64,000 nucleotides of DNA from Opitutaceae bacterium (lineage in GTDB: Bacteria > Verrucomicrobiota > Verrucomicrobiia > Opitutales > Opitutaceae), in contig JANQKV010000056.1 of assembly GCA_028280945.1 (NCBI GenBank), positions 16,969 to 80,968 on the forward strand, in the 5' to 3' direction. A program made the translations under genes and the position numbers. The notes beneath the pieces are model-generated. The model did not search any database. It was not told the DNA's origin and saw only the letters and a program-made list of their open reading frames with translations. This document shows, piece after piece, positions 44,444 to 54,766 of this stretch (positions are counted from its first letter, which is position 1; each line of letters opens with the position of its first letter).

Positions 44444-45964
44444 ATGACCACCCGTCGTTTTCCGTTTTTATTGCTCGTGGTATTTTTGCTCCTGACTCTG
44501 TCATCGAGCCTGATCGCTCAGGCCGATGCCGCGGTTGCGGCCGAGGTGGCTGAACCCAGCCTTGATGCGAAGATCGACGCCGTCTTTGGCAAGTTGGCGG
44601 ACCTCGTGTTCGCGGTCATTTTCTTCAAAATCCTCGGATTCCCGATTGTCCTGGCGTGGCTGATCGTGGCGGCCACGACGTTCACGATCTACTTCAAGTT
44701 TATCAACCTCCGGCGATTCGGTTTGGCGGTGGACATCGTGCGCGGGCGCTACGCCAAGCCGAAGGAGGAAGGAGAGGTCTCGCACTTTCAGGCACTCACG
44801 GCGGCCCTTTCCGGCACCGTCGGGTTGGGCAACATCGCGGGGGTGGCGGTGGCCGTGTCACTGGGCGGACCGGGGGCGACGTTTTGGATGATTGTGGCGG
44901 GACTGCTGGGTATGTCCTCCAAGTTCGTCGAATGCACCCTGGGCGTGAAGTATCGGGAAATTGGTGACGATGGCCGGGTTTACGGCGGGCCGATGTATTA
45001 TCTTTCGAAGAGCGGCTTGGGGGCGATGGGCAAAGTCCTGGCCGTTGTTTTTGCCGTGTTCTGCATCGGCGGCTCCTTTGGCGGAGGCAACATGTTCCAG
45101 GTCAACCAGGCCTTCAACCAGTTGAACAATGTGACGGACGGCCGCTTGGATGGGTTCGGTTGGTTGTTTGGCATGGTCATCGCGGCGATCGTGGGCGTGG
45201 TCATTATCGGCGGCATTCGCAGCATCGCGCGGGCGACCTCACGCATCGTGCCCGTCATGTGCGGCATCTATGTGCTGGCCGCGATTTGTGTTCTGGTAGC
45301 CAACATCGGTGCGGTGCCCGGCGCGGTCTTGTCGATCTTCACCAACGCGTTCTCCACCGAAGCGGCGGCCGGCGGGGCGGTCGGCGCCCTGATCATCGGC
45401 TTCCAGCGGGCGGCCTTTTCGAACGAAGCCGGCATCGGGTCCGCTTCGATCGCTCATTCAGCGGTGCGGACCAAGAACCCGGCCTCGGAGGGGCTGGTTT
45501 CGTTGCTCGAACCGTTTATCGATACCGTCGTGGTTTGCACCATGACGGCCCTGGCCATTCTGGTTTCGGGGCAGCATCTGGTGGGCGGGGCCGACGGTGT
45601 GGCCCTCACCTCCAACGCGTTTCAGACGGTCATTCCCTGGTTCGACAAGGTCCTCGTGGTTGTCGTCACCTTGTTTGCGTTTTCGACCATGATCTCGTGG
45701 AGCTACTACGGAGAGCAGGCGTGGTGTTATCTTTTCGGCCAGACCGAAACCGCCAAAACGATCTTCAAGGTTATTTTTTGCCTCTTTGTGGTCGTGGGGG
45801 CGGCATCGTCACTCAACGGCGTGTTGAACTTCTCCGATGCCATGATTCTCGCCATGGCCTTCCCCAACATTGTGGGACTCTACTATCTGATGCCCCGGGT
45901 CCGGGCTGAGTTGAACGATTATGTCGCGAAAATCGAAAGCGGCGAGATCCCCCGGCACAAATAG
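44444..45964 (+). CDS. Sodium:alanine (AGCS) symporter
   Basis: 506 residues. A hydrophobic leader (residues 1-27) precedes the AGCS core: '[51 protein letters not shown]', 'YGGPMYYL', '[22 protein letters not shown]' and '[17 protein letters not shown]'. These are all family hallmarks, and about eleven membrane helices are expected. It imports alanine or glycine with Na+. The N-terminal hydrophobic extension of about 60 residues before the core is longer than in E. coli-type members, as often seen in marine bacteria. Confidence 0.94.
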   Translation: MTTRRFPFLLLVVFLLLTLSSSLIAQADAAVAAEVAEPSLDAKIDAVFGKLADLVFAVIFFKILGFPIVLAWLIVAATTFTIYFKFINLRRFGLAVDIVRGRYAKPKEEGEVSHFQALTAALSGTVGLGNIAGVAVAVSLGGPGATFWMIVAGLLGMSSKFVECTLGVKYREIGDDGRVYGGPMYYLSKSGLGAMGKVLAVVFAVFCIGGSFGGGNMFQVNQAFNQLNNVTDGRLDGFGWLFGMVIAAIVGVVIIGGIRSIARATSRIVPVMCGIYVLAAICVLVANIGAVPGAVLSIFTNAFSTEAAAGGAVGALIIGFQRAAFSNEAGIGSASIAHSAVRTKNPASEGLVSLLEPFIDTVVVCTMTALAILVSGQHLVGGADGVALTSNAFQTVIPWFDKVLVVVVTLFAFSTMISWSYYGEQAWCYLFGQTETAKTIFKVIFCLFVVVGAASSLNGVLNFSDAMILAMAFPNIVGLYYLMPRVRAELNDYVAKIESGEIPRHK

Positions 45965-46060
45965 ACCAAATATCCATCGCTCTCGCTGTTCCCCGTGAAA
46001 ATCGCGTCACGGTGGAACTCCCCGGGGATTGCCCTCGTCAATAGGGGAGCCACCCGCAAC

Positions 46061-48148
46061 ATGGTGAACCGTATGCAGCCTTTTTTTGATCCGTCTTTCC
46101 GTCTCGCGCTGGTCGGGTTGCTCTTGGCGGCGATCGGATTCCAAACCGGTTGCCAAACCATGGCGGTCGAAGGGAAAGAAAAGGGAGCAACGACGGCGGA
46201 CACCGGCGGTGTCGACCTTGACGTGGATGTATCGGTCGATGAACAGGTTTCGAAGGCTGAGGAGCAGGCCCGGGAAGCCAATCGTCAGCTCGAACGCGAT
46301 CGCCAGGTGCTGCAACTGGCCGCCTGGAATCAGGTCAAGGCGATCTCCGGGATGTGGGACAGCATTCCGCCGGAGTATTTTCCGGGACTCACCACCCTGA
46401 AGGCCCAGGTCGAGGAGTTGCGCGAAGAAATCGAGCAGGAGGGAACGATCAAGGTTGGCATGATAGACCCGATTGCGCTCACCACCAAAAACCCGGCGTT
46501 TTGGCGGGCGGCCATTGAAACCAACCCGGAGGACCCGGTAGTGGACCTTTTCGAACAGATGCTGTGGGCGGCCCGGGGCAATTTTGACCGCGCACTCTGG
46601 CTCATTGAGATCAACCGCTACGGGCCGGCCCTGCCCGAAAATGTGCACCACGTCCTGTATTCTATCGCCGATGAAATGCAGCGCGTGCGCGCCCGGCAGT
46701 TGGAGCGGCGCAATCGCCTCCTGGAGAATGTGCCGGGTGACCAAGTGGGCCAGGTTATTGCCACGGCCCGGTCGTTTCGTCCGGGCGATCCGGACTGGGC
46801 CATGATAGCGGTACTGGTGCGGCTGGGACAGGCCGGGGTGGATCTCGACAACATCGAAGCCCATGCCGACGACATGGATCAACTGATGGATGAAATGATC
46901 GTCGATTGGCGCATGATCGCGATGGGCAATCCGATGACGGGAGCGCAGATCGCGCCGGATCGGAAAGTGCGGCAAGCCGCCCGGCGGTTGACCGATCTTT
47001 TGGGCGACCTGAGCGAAAGCCGGGGAGCGTTTGGCGGACGCGACCTGGAGCGACTGAGCGAGGCACTGGCCGATGTCGGTTTTTGGGGGGAGGCGCTGAT
47101 GGCCCAACAGCGGGCGACCGCCTTGCGGGGATTCAGTGTCCCCTCGGATTTACAGATTTGGTGGAAATGGTTGCCCCACCTGATTGGGGATGAAGCCACG
47201 GCCGAGATTCGGGCGGACTCAGATGCCGGCAAAATTTGGCCGGTCACGTTTTTCGAAACCGAAACTGCGCCCGAAGGCGTGACACTCTTGCCCCTTCACC
47301 CGATTCTGATCGATCGCAACCTGCGCCGATTGCAGGAGGTGCAGCGTCAGTTGGATCAGCCGGTTTTGCCTGATCCTGAAAAAGCCGGGGCGCTCATCAC
47401 CTTGGCGGAAACCTTGGGGCACTTGGGCCGTTGGGACGAGGCCCGGGCGGCGCTGGATCGCATCCCGGATGACTTTAAGTCGGCCGGAGCGCCGATGCGA
47501 GTGTGGGTTTCGCTCTGGAGCGGGGACGTGGAAAACATAGCCGCGGAAATGGCGGCGGTGGATCCGAAGATGATCGCCCGGTCTCCCTCTTTGCCCGCCT
47601 TGTCCAACGCCGCCCAAGGCAAATGGAAGCAAGGGGCGCAGGACTTTATCGAAGCGGCGGCGACCGATCAGATTTCATCGGAGTATCGCACCTATTATAC
47701 GTTGATGGCGGCCGCATTCCTGCGGATTGCGGGCGATGACAAAGGCGCTGATGAGTTGATTGAGAATGCGCGCGAATTGGGCGAAGGCCATGACTGGGTC
47801 TCGACCCTGGTTCAGGGCATGGCGGGAGAGGTGGGGGCAACTCCGGTGGGTGAGAACATCACCGAAATCACCGAAGCGGGCCGGGTGTGTGAACAGCGTT
47901 TTTATCGTGCGTTCCAACGGGATCTCGATCCGGCGCGGAAGCGGGCGCTGCTGGAGAGCTGCGTCGCGACCGGCGTGGTGGATTTTGTGGAATACACGGC
48001 CTCATTGTTGCGATTGCGCGAGATCGATCCGCAGCGGTGGGATCCCGGGGTTGTTCTGGATGAGGAAACGGAATCGAGTCCAGAGCCGGCGGAGAAAGAC
48101 GAGGACTGGACCCAGGGCGCCGAGCCCAGCTGGAGCATTCCATCGTGA
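46061..48148 (+). CDS. Large lipoprotein with TPR-like repeats, paralogue A
   Basis: 695 residues from the ATG at 46061, preceded by aggggag 11 nt upstream; the ORF track starts 22 codons earlier. The leader 'LALVGLLLAAIGFQTGC' ends in a probable lipidated Cys31, though the residue at -3 is Gln, so the lipobox is imperfect. The rest is helical, Ala/Leu/Glu-rich and TPR-like, with 'LGRWDEARAALDRIPDD'. The C-terminal 'VCEQRFYRAFQRDL...LLESCVATGVVDFVEYTASLLRL' resembles the last repeats of NlpI-like TPR proteins. It is clearly related to the next gene and overlaps it (GTGA). Function unknown; envelope assembly is a guess. Confidence 0.75.
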   Translation: MVNRMQPFFDPSFRLALVGLLLAAIGFQTGCQTMAVEGKEKGATTADTGGVDLDVDVSVDEQVSKAEEQAREANRQLERDRQVLQLAAWNQVKAISGMWDSIPPEYFPGLTTLKAQVEELREEIEQEGTIKVGMIDPIALTTKNPAFWRAAIETNPEDPVVDLFEQMLWAARGNFDRALWLIEINRYGPALPENVHHVLYSIADEMQRVRARQLERRNRLLENVPGDQVGQVIATARSFRPGDPDWAMIAVLVRLGQAGVDLDNIEAHADDMDQLMDEMIVDWRMIAMGNPMTGAQIAPDRKVRQAARRLTDLLGDLSESRGAFGGRDLERLSEALADVGFWGEALMAQQRATALRGFSVPSDLQIWWKWLPHLIGDEATAEIRADSDAGKIWPVTFFETETAPEGVTLLPLHPILIDRNLRRLQEVQRQLDQPVLPDPEKAGALITLAETLGHLGRWDEARAALDRIPDDFKSAGAPMRVWVSLWSGDVENIAAEMAAVDPKMIARSPSLPALSNAAQGKWKQGAQDFIEAAATDQISSEYRTYYTLMAAAFLRIAGDDKGADELIENARELGEGHDWVSTLVQGMAGEVGATPVGENITEITEAGRVCEQRFYRAFQRDLDPARKRALLESCVATGVVDFVEYTASLLRLREIDPQRWDPGVVLDEETESSPEPAEKDEDWTQGAEPSWSIPS

Positions 48149-50001
48149 GCACTCACCAAAAAATGGCGGCTGGTCTGGCGTGGATCGCCTTGATGCTGAT
48201 GGGGGCGGGCTGTGCGACGATGTCCGTGGACTCCGAGGTGCAGGCGGCCACCTTGCAGGATGTGCAGGCCCAGGCGTGGGGTGAGGTGAAGGATTTGTCG
48301 GCCACGCTCAGTCGTCTCGATGCCGACTCCCATCCGGGGGTGAACGCTTTGGTGGAGGAACTGAATCGAGTGATTGCGGAAGTCGAAGATCTTGGTGGTC
48401 CACATTACGACCGCATCGACGTCGAGGCGCTGCTGACCAAGAACCCGGTGTATTGGCAGGCCATGACGGAGCTCGATCCGGCCGACCCGACGCTCTTGGT
48501 GCTCGAGGCGATGGTGGTGGCGGCGAACGGCAAAGCGGAGGGGGCCTCGGACCTGCTTGAGCTGGTGCGGGCCGGGCCGCTCACCGAGGAACAGCTTGAT
48601 TTAAAATTGGTGCTGCAACGGCGAACGATTGCCAAATGGCGATGGAGCCCTCCCGGGGTGGACCTTGCCGTCGTCGAGAGCCTGCCCGCAGAAAAGCGCT
48701 GGGAACCGGTCAAGCGTGCGCAGCAGACTTATCCTGATTCGGCGACCGCGGCAGCGGCGGTTCTCCGCATGCGGGCGGACCTCGCCGGGGTCGAGCTGCT
48801 GGCCGAAGGTGAGGATCAACGCATGCGCGACAAGATTCTCGAGGCTGAACCGGCTGCGATGGATGTTCTGTGGCGCAAACAGCCGCTGCAAGCGGCGTTG
48901 ATTTCCGCGACGGGTGAGGCCAGCGATGCAGCGCAGCGTGTCGCAAAAATGCTGGCTCCGGATGGGCTGGGCCTGGTGAATCTCAGCGAGGAGGATTTTG
49001 AACGGTTGGTTGCCGATTTTGTGCGGATGGACCTGCCGGAATGGGCCTTGCGGGCCTCGCGACTGCAGATGGCCCAACGGGGTCAAGCCACGCCGGCCGA
49101 CATCGAAATCTGGCGGCAGCTTTTGCCTACAGTCATCGGCGAGGAGGCGGCGACCGAACTGATCACGGCCTGGGAAAATGGCGACGTCCCGGCCACGCAG
49201 GTTTACGCGACGCTACCCGAGCCCACGGGCACGGCGGAGCGGCCGATGGATCCGGTGGTGGGCGGCCTTTATGAACGTTTGTTGCGCGACTCGGCCCTGA
49301 TTCTCGACCATACGTTGCCGACGGAATCCGAGCACGAAGCCGTGTTGCACAACCAGGTCGTCGGTGCCCGGGCGCTGGGGCGGGAGGATGAGGCGGAGCG
49401 GGCTCTGGCTGAACTCGCCATGGTTTCGGACGATCAAGTCATGCTCACACGGCAACGGCTCCATTTGGCGACCCTACGAAGCGACGTGGCGGGGGCGCAG
49501 CAGGCTGTGGCCGACATACGCAAACTGGACCGCCGATTGCTGCAATCGAGCTTTGAGGTGGGCAACGCGGAGATCCTGGCCGGAAACTGGCTGGCCGCGG
49601 CAGACGCATTTGAGCGAGGCTTCAAAAACCAAAACGCCGATTTCGTCCGCCGGGGTTTTGCCGCCCTCCACGCCTACGGTGCGGCTCAGTTGGCCGGGCA
49701 GGATCGCACGGCTTTGGTTGAGGAGGCCTTGGCGATCCTCCCGGAGGAGGAGTGGATTCACTCCCTGCTCCTGGGGATATTGGGACGGGTGGAGCGGGAG
49801 CAATTGCTTTCCATGGCGGATGAAGGCCGGACCTATCTGGTGACCGGCCAGCGGTGCGAAGCATTTTTCGCGTTGGCATTTGCACCGGGCAGAACGACTC
49901 GCGAACGGCGAACCGACCTCGCGGCCTGTCTGGAGACGGGCATGGTGGGCTACATCGAATACGAGTTTGCGCGGCACTACCTGAACCACTCCGGGGTTTA
50001 G
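48145..50001 (+). CDS. Large lipoprotein with TPR-like repeats, paralogue B
   Basis: 618 residues. A GTG start overlaps the stop of paralogue A, with 'ggag' 9 nt upstream. The leader 'GLAWIALMLMGAGC' ends in a good lipobox (Cys23). The N-terminal 'AWGEVKDLSATLSRLDADSH', 'LLTKNPVYWQAMTELDPADP' and C-terminal 'RCEAFFALAFAPG...LAACLETGMVGYIEYEFARHYL' align with the matching parts of paralogue A, showing a tandem duplication followed by strong divergence. Probably outer-membrane anchored, facing the periplasm. Role unknown; the pair may form a complex. Confidence 0.78.
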   Translation: MSTHQKMAAGLAWIALMLMGAGCATMSVDSEVQAATLQDVQAQAWGEVKDLSATLSRLDADSHPGVNALVEELNRVIAEVEDLGGPHYDRIDVEALLTKNPVYWQAMTELDPADPTLLVLEAMVVAANGKAEGASDLLELVRAGPLTEEQLDLKLVLQRRTIAKWRWSPPGVDLAVVESLPAEKRWEPVKRAQQTYPDSATAAAAVLRMRADLAGVELLAEGEDQRMRDKILEAEPAAMDVLWRKQPLQAALISATGEASDAAQRVAKMLAPDGLGLVNLSEEDFERLVADFVRMDLPEWALRASRLQMAQRGQATPADIEIWRQLLPTVIGEEAATELITAWENGDVPATQVYATLPEPTGTAERPMDPVVGGLYERLLRDSALILDHTLPTESEHEAVLHNQVVGARALGREDEAERALAELAMVSDDQVMLTRQRLHLATLRSDVAGAQQAVADIRKLDRRLLQSSFEVGNAEILAGNWLAAADAFERGFKNQNADFVRRGFAALHAYGAAQLAGQDRTALVEEALAILPEEEWIHSLLLGILGRVEREQLLSMADEGRTYLVTGQRCEAFFALAFAPGRTTRERRTDLAACLETGMVGYIEYEFARHYLNHSGV

Positions 50002-50054
50002 CCGCCGGTAGTTCGGGCTTCTGTCCGTTGACGTTTGTCGTCTAACTGGCCGCG

Positions 50055-51569
50055 TTGCCGTCGCCGACCGCCAGTTCGACCCCTGTTCGCCGACCTACGC
50101 TGGGCGAAGCGTTGGTGCCGGTGGGAGCCTTGATGCTCTTCCTGACCGCGGCTGTGATCAATCGACACGACCTGCCCGACATCGCCCTGGTATCCCCGTT
50201 GCTGGTGATATTGGCGCGAATCCCGGTGCTGGGCGGTGTATTGGAAGTTTCGATACCGGTGCAGGTGCCCCTTGTCGCCGCCACGGTGGTGGCCGGGGCG
50301 ATGGCCTGGCGGTTGGGGGCGAGGTGGCCGGAAATCCAGTCGGGGATGGTGAACGGCATTCGGCAGGCGCTGGCCTCGATTCTGATTTTGTTGGTTGTGG
50401 GCATGCTGATTGGCGTGTGGGTCGCCGGCGGGGTGGTGCCGCTGCTGATAGCGTGGGGATTGGAGCTGCTCTCACCGGGTTGGTTTCTGGCGGCCGCCTG
50501 CTTGATCTGTGCCGTGGTTTCCTTGGTGACGGGAAGTTCCTGGACGACGGCGGGAACCGTCGGAGTGGCCCTGATTGGGGTGGCACAGGGACTTGGCGTG
50601 CCCTTGTCGATGGCCGCGGGAGCGATCATCTCGGGAGCCTATTTTGGGGACAAGATGTCACCGTTGTCGGAAACCACAAATCTTGCCCCCGGGGTGGTGG
50701 GCGTGGATCTGTTTGAGCACATCCGGCACATGGTTTTCACCACCGCGCCGAGTATCATCATCGCCTTGATTTTGTTTGCCGGGCTGGGCCTCGGTTATCG
50801 CGGCGAAACGACGATGGTAGAATCTGAATTGGCCCCCTACCTGCAGGGGTTACGCGAAGCCATGCACCTTTCGGCTTGGTTGTTGCTGCCGCCGCTCCTG
50901 GTGCTCGGACTGGTAATGGCACGGGTCCCGGCCCTGCCGGCCCTGGTGGTCGGGGTGGGGGCAGGGATTGTCGCGGCGATTGTCATGCAGGGACTCAGTT
51001 TGGGGCAGGTGCTCATCATCGCCTACGAGGGTTTTGTGGCCACGACCGACAATGCTGCGGTCAACGACCTGCTCTCCCGTGGCGGCATGAGCAGCATGTA
51101 TGGCACGGTGGGCATTGTAGTCTGTGCGATGAGTTTTGGCGGCATCATGGAACGGTCGGGCATGCTGGGACGTCTGGCCGAAACGATCCTTTCGTTCGCC
51201 AAGCGGCCGGGAAGCCTGGTCTCGGCCACGGTGGGCACGAGCCTGGGCATCAATCTGGTCGCTGCGGACCAGTATCTCTCGATCATCGTGCCCGGCCGGA
51301 TGTATCGACCTGCTTACGAACGCATGGGGTTGGCGACCAGGAATCTTTCCCGGTGCATGGAAGACGGGGGCACAATCACCTCGCCGTTGATTCCCTGGAA
51401 CTCCTGCGGGGCCTACATGTTCGCGACGCTGGGTGTCTTCCCTTTGGCCTATCTGCCGTTCGCCTTTTTCAACCTGATCAATCCACTGGTTTCGGTACTA
51501 TACGGTTTCACCGGATGGACTCTGACTCCCGCGGAAAAGAAGGCCGCCGAAAAACGCGATGCAAATTAG
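50055..51569 (+). CDS. Na+/H+ antiporter NhaC family
   Basis: 504 residues from a TTG at 50055, the only reasonable start near the membrane region since no ATG is available; a later TTG or GTG around codon 20 is possible. 'VSLVTGSSWTTAGTVGVALIG', 'ISGAYFGDKMSPLSETTNLAPG', 'TDNAAVNDLLSRGGM' and 'ITSPLIPWNSCGAYMFATLG' are NhaC signatures. About eleven helices. It expels Na+ in exchange for H+ and fits a saline habitat together with the other Na+-linked carriers. It converges with the sulfatase gene (24-bp gap). Confidence 0.93.
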   Translation: MPSPTASSTPVRRPTLGEALVPVGALMLFLTAAVINRHDLPDIALVSPLLVILARIPVLGGVLEVSIPVQVPLVAATVVAGAMAWRLGARWPEIQSGMVNGIRQALASILILLVVGMLIGVWVAGGVVPLLIAWGLELLSPGWFLAAACLICAVVSLVTGSSWTTAGTVGVALIGVAQGLGVPLSMAAGAIISGAYFGDKMSPLSETTNLAPGVVGVDLFEHIRHMVFTTAPSIIIALILFAGLGLGYRGETTMVESELAPYLQGLREAMHLSAWLLLPPLLVLGLVMARVPALPALVVGVGAGIVAAIVMQGLSLGQVLIIAYEGFVATTDNAAVNDLLSRGGMSSMYGTVGIVVCAMSFGGIMERSGMLGRLAETILSFAKRPGSLVSATVGTSLGINLVAADQYLSIIVPGRMYRPAYERMGLATRNLSRCMEDGGTITSPLIPWNSCGAYMFATLGVFPLAYLPFAFFNLINPLVSVLYGFTGWTLTPAEKKAAEKRDAN

Positions 51570-51593
51570 ACGCACCAGCAGCGATGTGGTTGC

Positions 51594-52976
51594 TCAAGTG
51601 CGGACAGCGGCAGCAATCTTGGCGTCACACAATTCCCGCAATTCCTTCAACACGTCGGCGTGGCCGGGGTCGGTGGCGAGATTGTGTTTCTCGTGCGGAT
51701 CTGCGGTCAGGTCATAGAGCTCTTCGTGCTCCGGGTGATCAAGATAGCGGAAGTATTTGTAGCGTTCCGTCCGCACTCCCTCGCTTCGTGGAATGCGGGG
51801 ATGATCAAACAGGTGTTCACAAAGAAAACTCTTTCGCAGCCCTTGATCCGGATCACGCATCACAGTCTGGAGGGGGAGCCCCTGCATCGCAGTCGGCACG
51901 GCAATGCCGGCGTAGGTGAGGATGGTGGGAGCGATGTCGATATTAAGAGAAAGGTGAGGCAATACGAGCGGTGCCGACGCCCGCGGATCGTAAATGACCA
52001 GGGGCACGCGAATGCTGTTTTCATACATCAACCATTTGCCCGCGAATTGGCGTTCGTTGAGGAAGTAGCCGTTGTCGCTGGTGAAGATGATGATCGTATT
52101 GTCCGCCAAGCCCATTTCGTGCAATTGGTCCCGAATCCTCCCCACCTGGCGATCCACCCCACTGATCATGCGGTAGTAACCTTTAACCATGCGCTGATAC
52201 TTTTGGGCATCGTCAAAGCGCCAATGCCAACGGACCCGATTCAGTCCGGTGCGAACCCATTCAGGCTGGGCTTCAAAGAACCTGATATCGCTCAACGGTG
52301 CGGGCGGAATAGTGACATCCTCGTAGAGTGATGCCAGGCCCTGCGGGTAGATGTATTGATTGGGGTCGAGGTCCTCGGCGTGCGGTGCGTTGAAACTGAT
52401 CGACAAACAGAACGGGCGCGGGTCTTCGACGGCCTCATCGATGAACGCGAGACTGCGGTCCCCAATCACTTCGGTGACGTGTTGATGCCCGGTGTGGTCG
52501 GAGGTCAGTCGATAATAGGCGATGCCGTAGAATCCGCGGCTGGGACGATCATAGAAATCGAAGTGCTCTTTTTCGCTGTCGTCGGCGTAAGTCATGCCGA
52601 ACTTCCCGATGAAACCGGTGCGATATCCGGCATCGCGCAGCAGCTTGGGGTAAGCGATATCGGCGAATTCCCGCCGAAGCGGAGGGGTGCCAAACGTGAA
52701 GCCATGCGTGCGTTCCAGCGTGCCGGTCATGATGCTCGCGCGGCTTGCCGCACAAATGGGGGTTGTGACAAAGGCGTTCGAAAACGTGCTGCCTTCCGCG
52801 CTCAGGGTATCCAGTGCCGGTGTCTCGATGATGGGGTTGCCGGCGCTGCCCAACGCATCCCAGCGTTGGTCATCCGTGAGGATGAAAATGATATTGGGTC
52901 GAGTCGTGTCCGCCTGCGATGTTGGAACCATCGCGGTGAAGCTGACCAGAAGGAGGAGCATGAACCTGTTGATCAT
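51594..52976 (-). CDS. Secreted sulfatase
   Basis: 460 residues from Met at 52976; the ORF track adds 138 codons that are antisense to lptF and not conserved. A signal peptide (MINRFMLLLLVSFTAMVPTSQA) is followed by 'RPNIIFILTDDQRWDALG' (metal-binding Asp pair). Next is 'TPICAASRASIMTG', where Cys would be converted to formylglycine (CxAxR form of the usual CxPxR), and 'IIIFTSDNGYFLNERQFAGK' is the second metal site. Arylsulfatase-type, periplasmic or extracellular, probably acting on a sulfated polysaccharide. No maturase gene is in the window. It is divergent from lptF/G. Confidence 0.92.
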   Translation of the reverse strand: MINRFMLLLLVSFTAMVPTSQADTTRPNIIFILTDDQRWDALGSAGNPIIETPALDTLSAEGSTFSNAFVTTPICAASRASIMTGTLERTHGFTFGTPPLRREFADIAYPKLLRDAGYRTGFIGKFGMTYADDSEKEHFDFYDRPSRGFYGIAYYRLTSDHTGHQHVTEVIGDRSLAFIDEAVEDPRPFCLSISFNAPHAEDLDPNQYIYPQGLASLYEDVTIPPAPLSDIRFFEAQPEWVRTGLNRVRWHWRFDDAQKYQRMVKGYYRMISGVDRQVGRIRDQLHEMGLADNTIIIFTSDNGYFLNERQFAGKWLMYENSIRVPLVIYDPRASAPLVLPHLSLNIDIAPTILTYAGIAVPTAMQGLPLQTVMRDPDQGLRKSFLCEHLFDHPRIPRSEGVRTERYKYFRYLDHPEHEELYDLTADPHEKHNLATDPGHADVLKELRELCDAKIAAAVRT

Positions 52977-53147
52977 GGAGAAGGGGCGGGAGGGAGTTTG
53001 GAAAGGTTCCGGGGCCGCACCGGGCTCGTCAAGGAGGTGGCCTACTGGCCGTTGAGCCGAGAGTCGACGGAATCGGACCGGCTGCGAACCCCGGCGTTTC
53101 GGGTCTTCCGTTGAACCCGGAATTCGAACACGGTTGCGAGAAGTCTC
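52977..53147. promoter_or_regulatory. Divergent region between the sulfatase and LptF/G genes
   Basis: 171 bp that should contain both promoters. I see no clear palindrome or -35/-10 pair. Confidence 0.35.
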
Positions 53148-54260
53148 ATGACATTGATTGATCGATACATCCTGCGGGAGTGGTTGGGCGCGCTCGGCCT
53201 GGTGCTGGGCGCGACGGTCGGCATGCTGGTGATGCAGTCGATGTATGATGACCTGGACGATTTGCTCGAGGTGGGAGCGGGCACCGTCGACATCGTGTTC
53301 TATTACGCCGTCAAACTGCCGAGTTTTTTGTCGGTGGTACTGACTTTGTCGCTGTTGTTGTCGCTCTTGTTCACACTGGGCAGGCTGCACCGAAACCTGG
53401 AAATTGCCGCGATGCGGGCGGCGGGACTAAGCCTTTGGCGAATCACGCGGGTCATCTGGGTGGCGGGAGTTTTGTTGTGCGGACTCACCTGGTATCTGAA
53501 TGGCACCGTGATTCCGTGGTCGGTAGAGGCATCCCGGGATGTGCTGCAGGATTTGCGCATTCGGGGGCAGGGAAAGGTTGAGCGGGTGGATCGCGTCGAG
53601 GCAGTCGAGTCGGTGGCGTTCGATAATCGGCCCGAGCGGCGCATGTGGTTCATGAATCGCTACAGTCGCTACACGTCCCGGGGCTACGGCGTTACCGTGA
53701 CCGAGCTGGACGCGGATCGCCGCGAACGAACCCGACTGCAGGCCCGGGAGGCGTGGTTCGATGAGGAGCAGTTGGGATGGAAATTCCGGGAAGGGCGGGA
53801 GACGTGGATTGATCCGGTCACGGGTGAGGTGCAGCGCACAGTGCCGTTCGAAGAGAAATTTGTCGGGCACTATCGGGAAGACCCCGCCCTCATGCTGGTG
53901 TTCGACCAACGTCCCCAGGACCTTTCGTTCTTCGAACTCGAACGCATCATCGCGTTTCACAAAGCCGACGACGATCCGAAGGTACAGCGCTACGCCGTGC
54001 GCTATTATGGCGTCCTGGCCGAAACGTTGGGCCCTTTGATTGTCATCGCGCTGGCGATCCCGTTTGCCGTGGCGGGGGTGCGCGTCAATCCCGCGGTCGG
54101 GGTCTCGAAATCAATCGGCCTTTTCCTGATCTACTTTGTTCTGTTCAAAGCCAGCACCGCGTTGGGCGCACGGGGCAGTGTCGATCCTTTGTGGGCGGCG
54201 TTGGCACCCAACCTGGCGATGTTGGCGATCGGTGTCGTGCTGATGCTCCGGGTGCGCTAG
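53148..54260 (+). CDS. LPS export permease LptF/LptG family
   Basis: 370 residues. 'MTLIDRYILREWLGALGLVL' is the typical start of a YjgP/YjgQ protein, and the first membrane block includes 'LTLSLLLSLLFTLGRLHRNLEIAAMRAAGLSLWRI', with the coupling-helix region. A periplasmic beta-jellyroll (about 130-270) is followed by C-terminal helices ('LGPLIVIALAIPFAVAGVRV' and 'IGLFLIYFVLFKASTALG'). With LptB and the partner permease it drives LPS transport to the outer membrane. F and G cannot be told apart here and no partner is adjacent. Its stop overlaps that of dgkA by 3 bp. Confidence 0.9.
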   Translation: MTLIDRYILREWLGALGLVLGATVGMLVMQSMYDDLDDLLEVGAGTVDIVFYYAVKLPSFLSVVLTLSLLLSLLFTLGRLHRNLEIAAMRAAGLSLWRITRVIWVAGVLLCGLTWYLNGTVIPWSVEASRDVLQDLRIRGQGKVERVDRVEAVESVAFDNRPERRMWFMNRYSRYTSRGYGVTVTELDADRRERTRLQAREAWFDEEQLGWKFREGRETWIDPVTGEVQRTVPFEEKFVGHYREDPALMLVFDQRPQDLSFFELERIIAFHKADDDPKVQRYAVRYYGVLAETLGPLIVIALAIPFAVAGVRVNPAVGVSKSIGLFLIYFVLFKASTALGARGSVDPLWAALAPNLAMLAIGVVLMLRVR

Positions 54261-54721
54261 CTGACAAACCAATCGCTCAGCCGTTCCCAGACCGTGTTGG
54301 ATGGCCAGAGCAAGATCACCCAAACAATGATCGCGTTGATGTAGGACAGGAAGACGGCGGCACTTCCCATGTCCTTGATGCGCTTGGCCAGGGGATGCTG
54401 CTCGGGCCGCAGATAATCGATGGTCCACTCGATCGAAGAGTTGAGCAATTCCACGATCATGATGAGGAGCAGCGAAGCAATCATGACGGCGGTCGACACC
54501 GCGTTGACCGGCAGAATCACCGCGAAGGGCACCAGCAGGATGACGAACAGGAAGTCTTCGCGAAACGAGGGTTCGTGCTTAAGCGCCGCAAAAAAACCCT
54601 CCACTGAATACCGAATGGATGCGAAGAAATTGCGCAGATTACGGCGTTTCAGTTCATCCTCGCCCGCAGCGGCGGTAGTCGTGGCAGGTAGTTTTTCCAC
54701 GCGGCGAGGGTGAGCCCGCAA
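54257..54721 (-). CDS. dgkA: Diacylglycerol kinase / undecaprenol kinase (DgkA family)
   Basis: 154 residues from a TTG at 54721, or 147 from the GTG at 54700; both are plausible because the first 25 residues are not conserved. The core 'SIRYSVEGFFAALKHEPSFREDFLF', three helices, 'IMIVELLNSSIEWTIDYL' (catalytic Glu and Asn region) and 'KRIKDMGSAAVFLSYINAIIVW' are the DgkA signature. It phosphorylates diacylglycerol or undecaprenol in the inner membrane. It is 45 nt downstream of the seqA-like gene on the same strand. Confidence 0.93.
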   Translation of the reverse strand: MRAHPRRVEKLPATTTAAAGEDELKRRNLRNFFASIRYSVEGFFAALKHEPSFREDFLFVILLVPFAVILPVNAVSTAVMIASLLLIMIVELLNSSIEWTIDYLRPEQHPLAKRIKDMGSAAVFLSYINAIIVWVILLWPSNTVWERLSDWFVS

Positions 54722-54766
54722 GGGGGGATACGAAAGATCTAATTCCGTGTCTTCAGCGTGCTGGAA

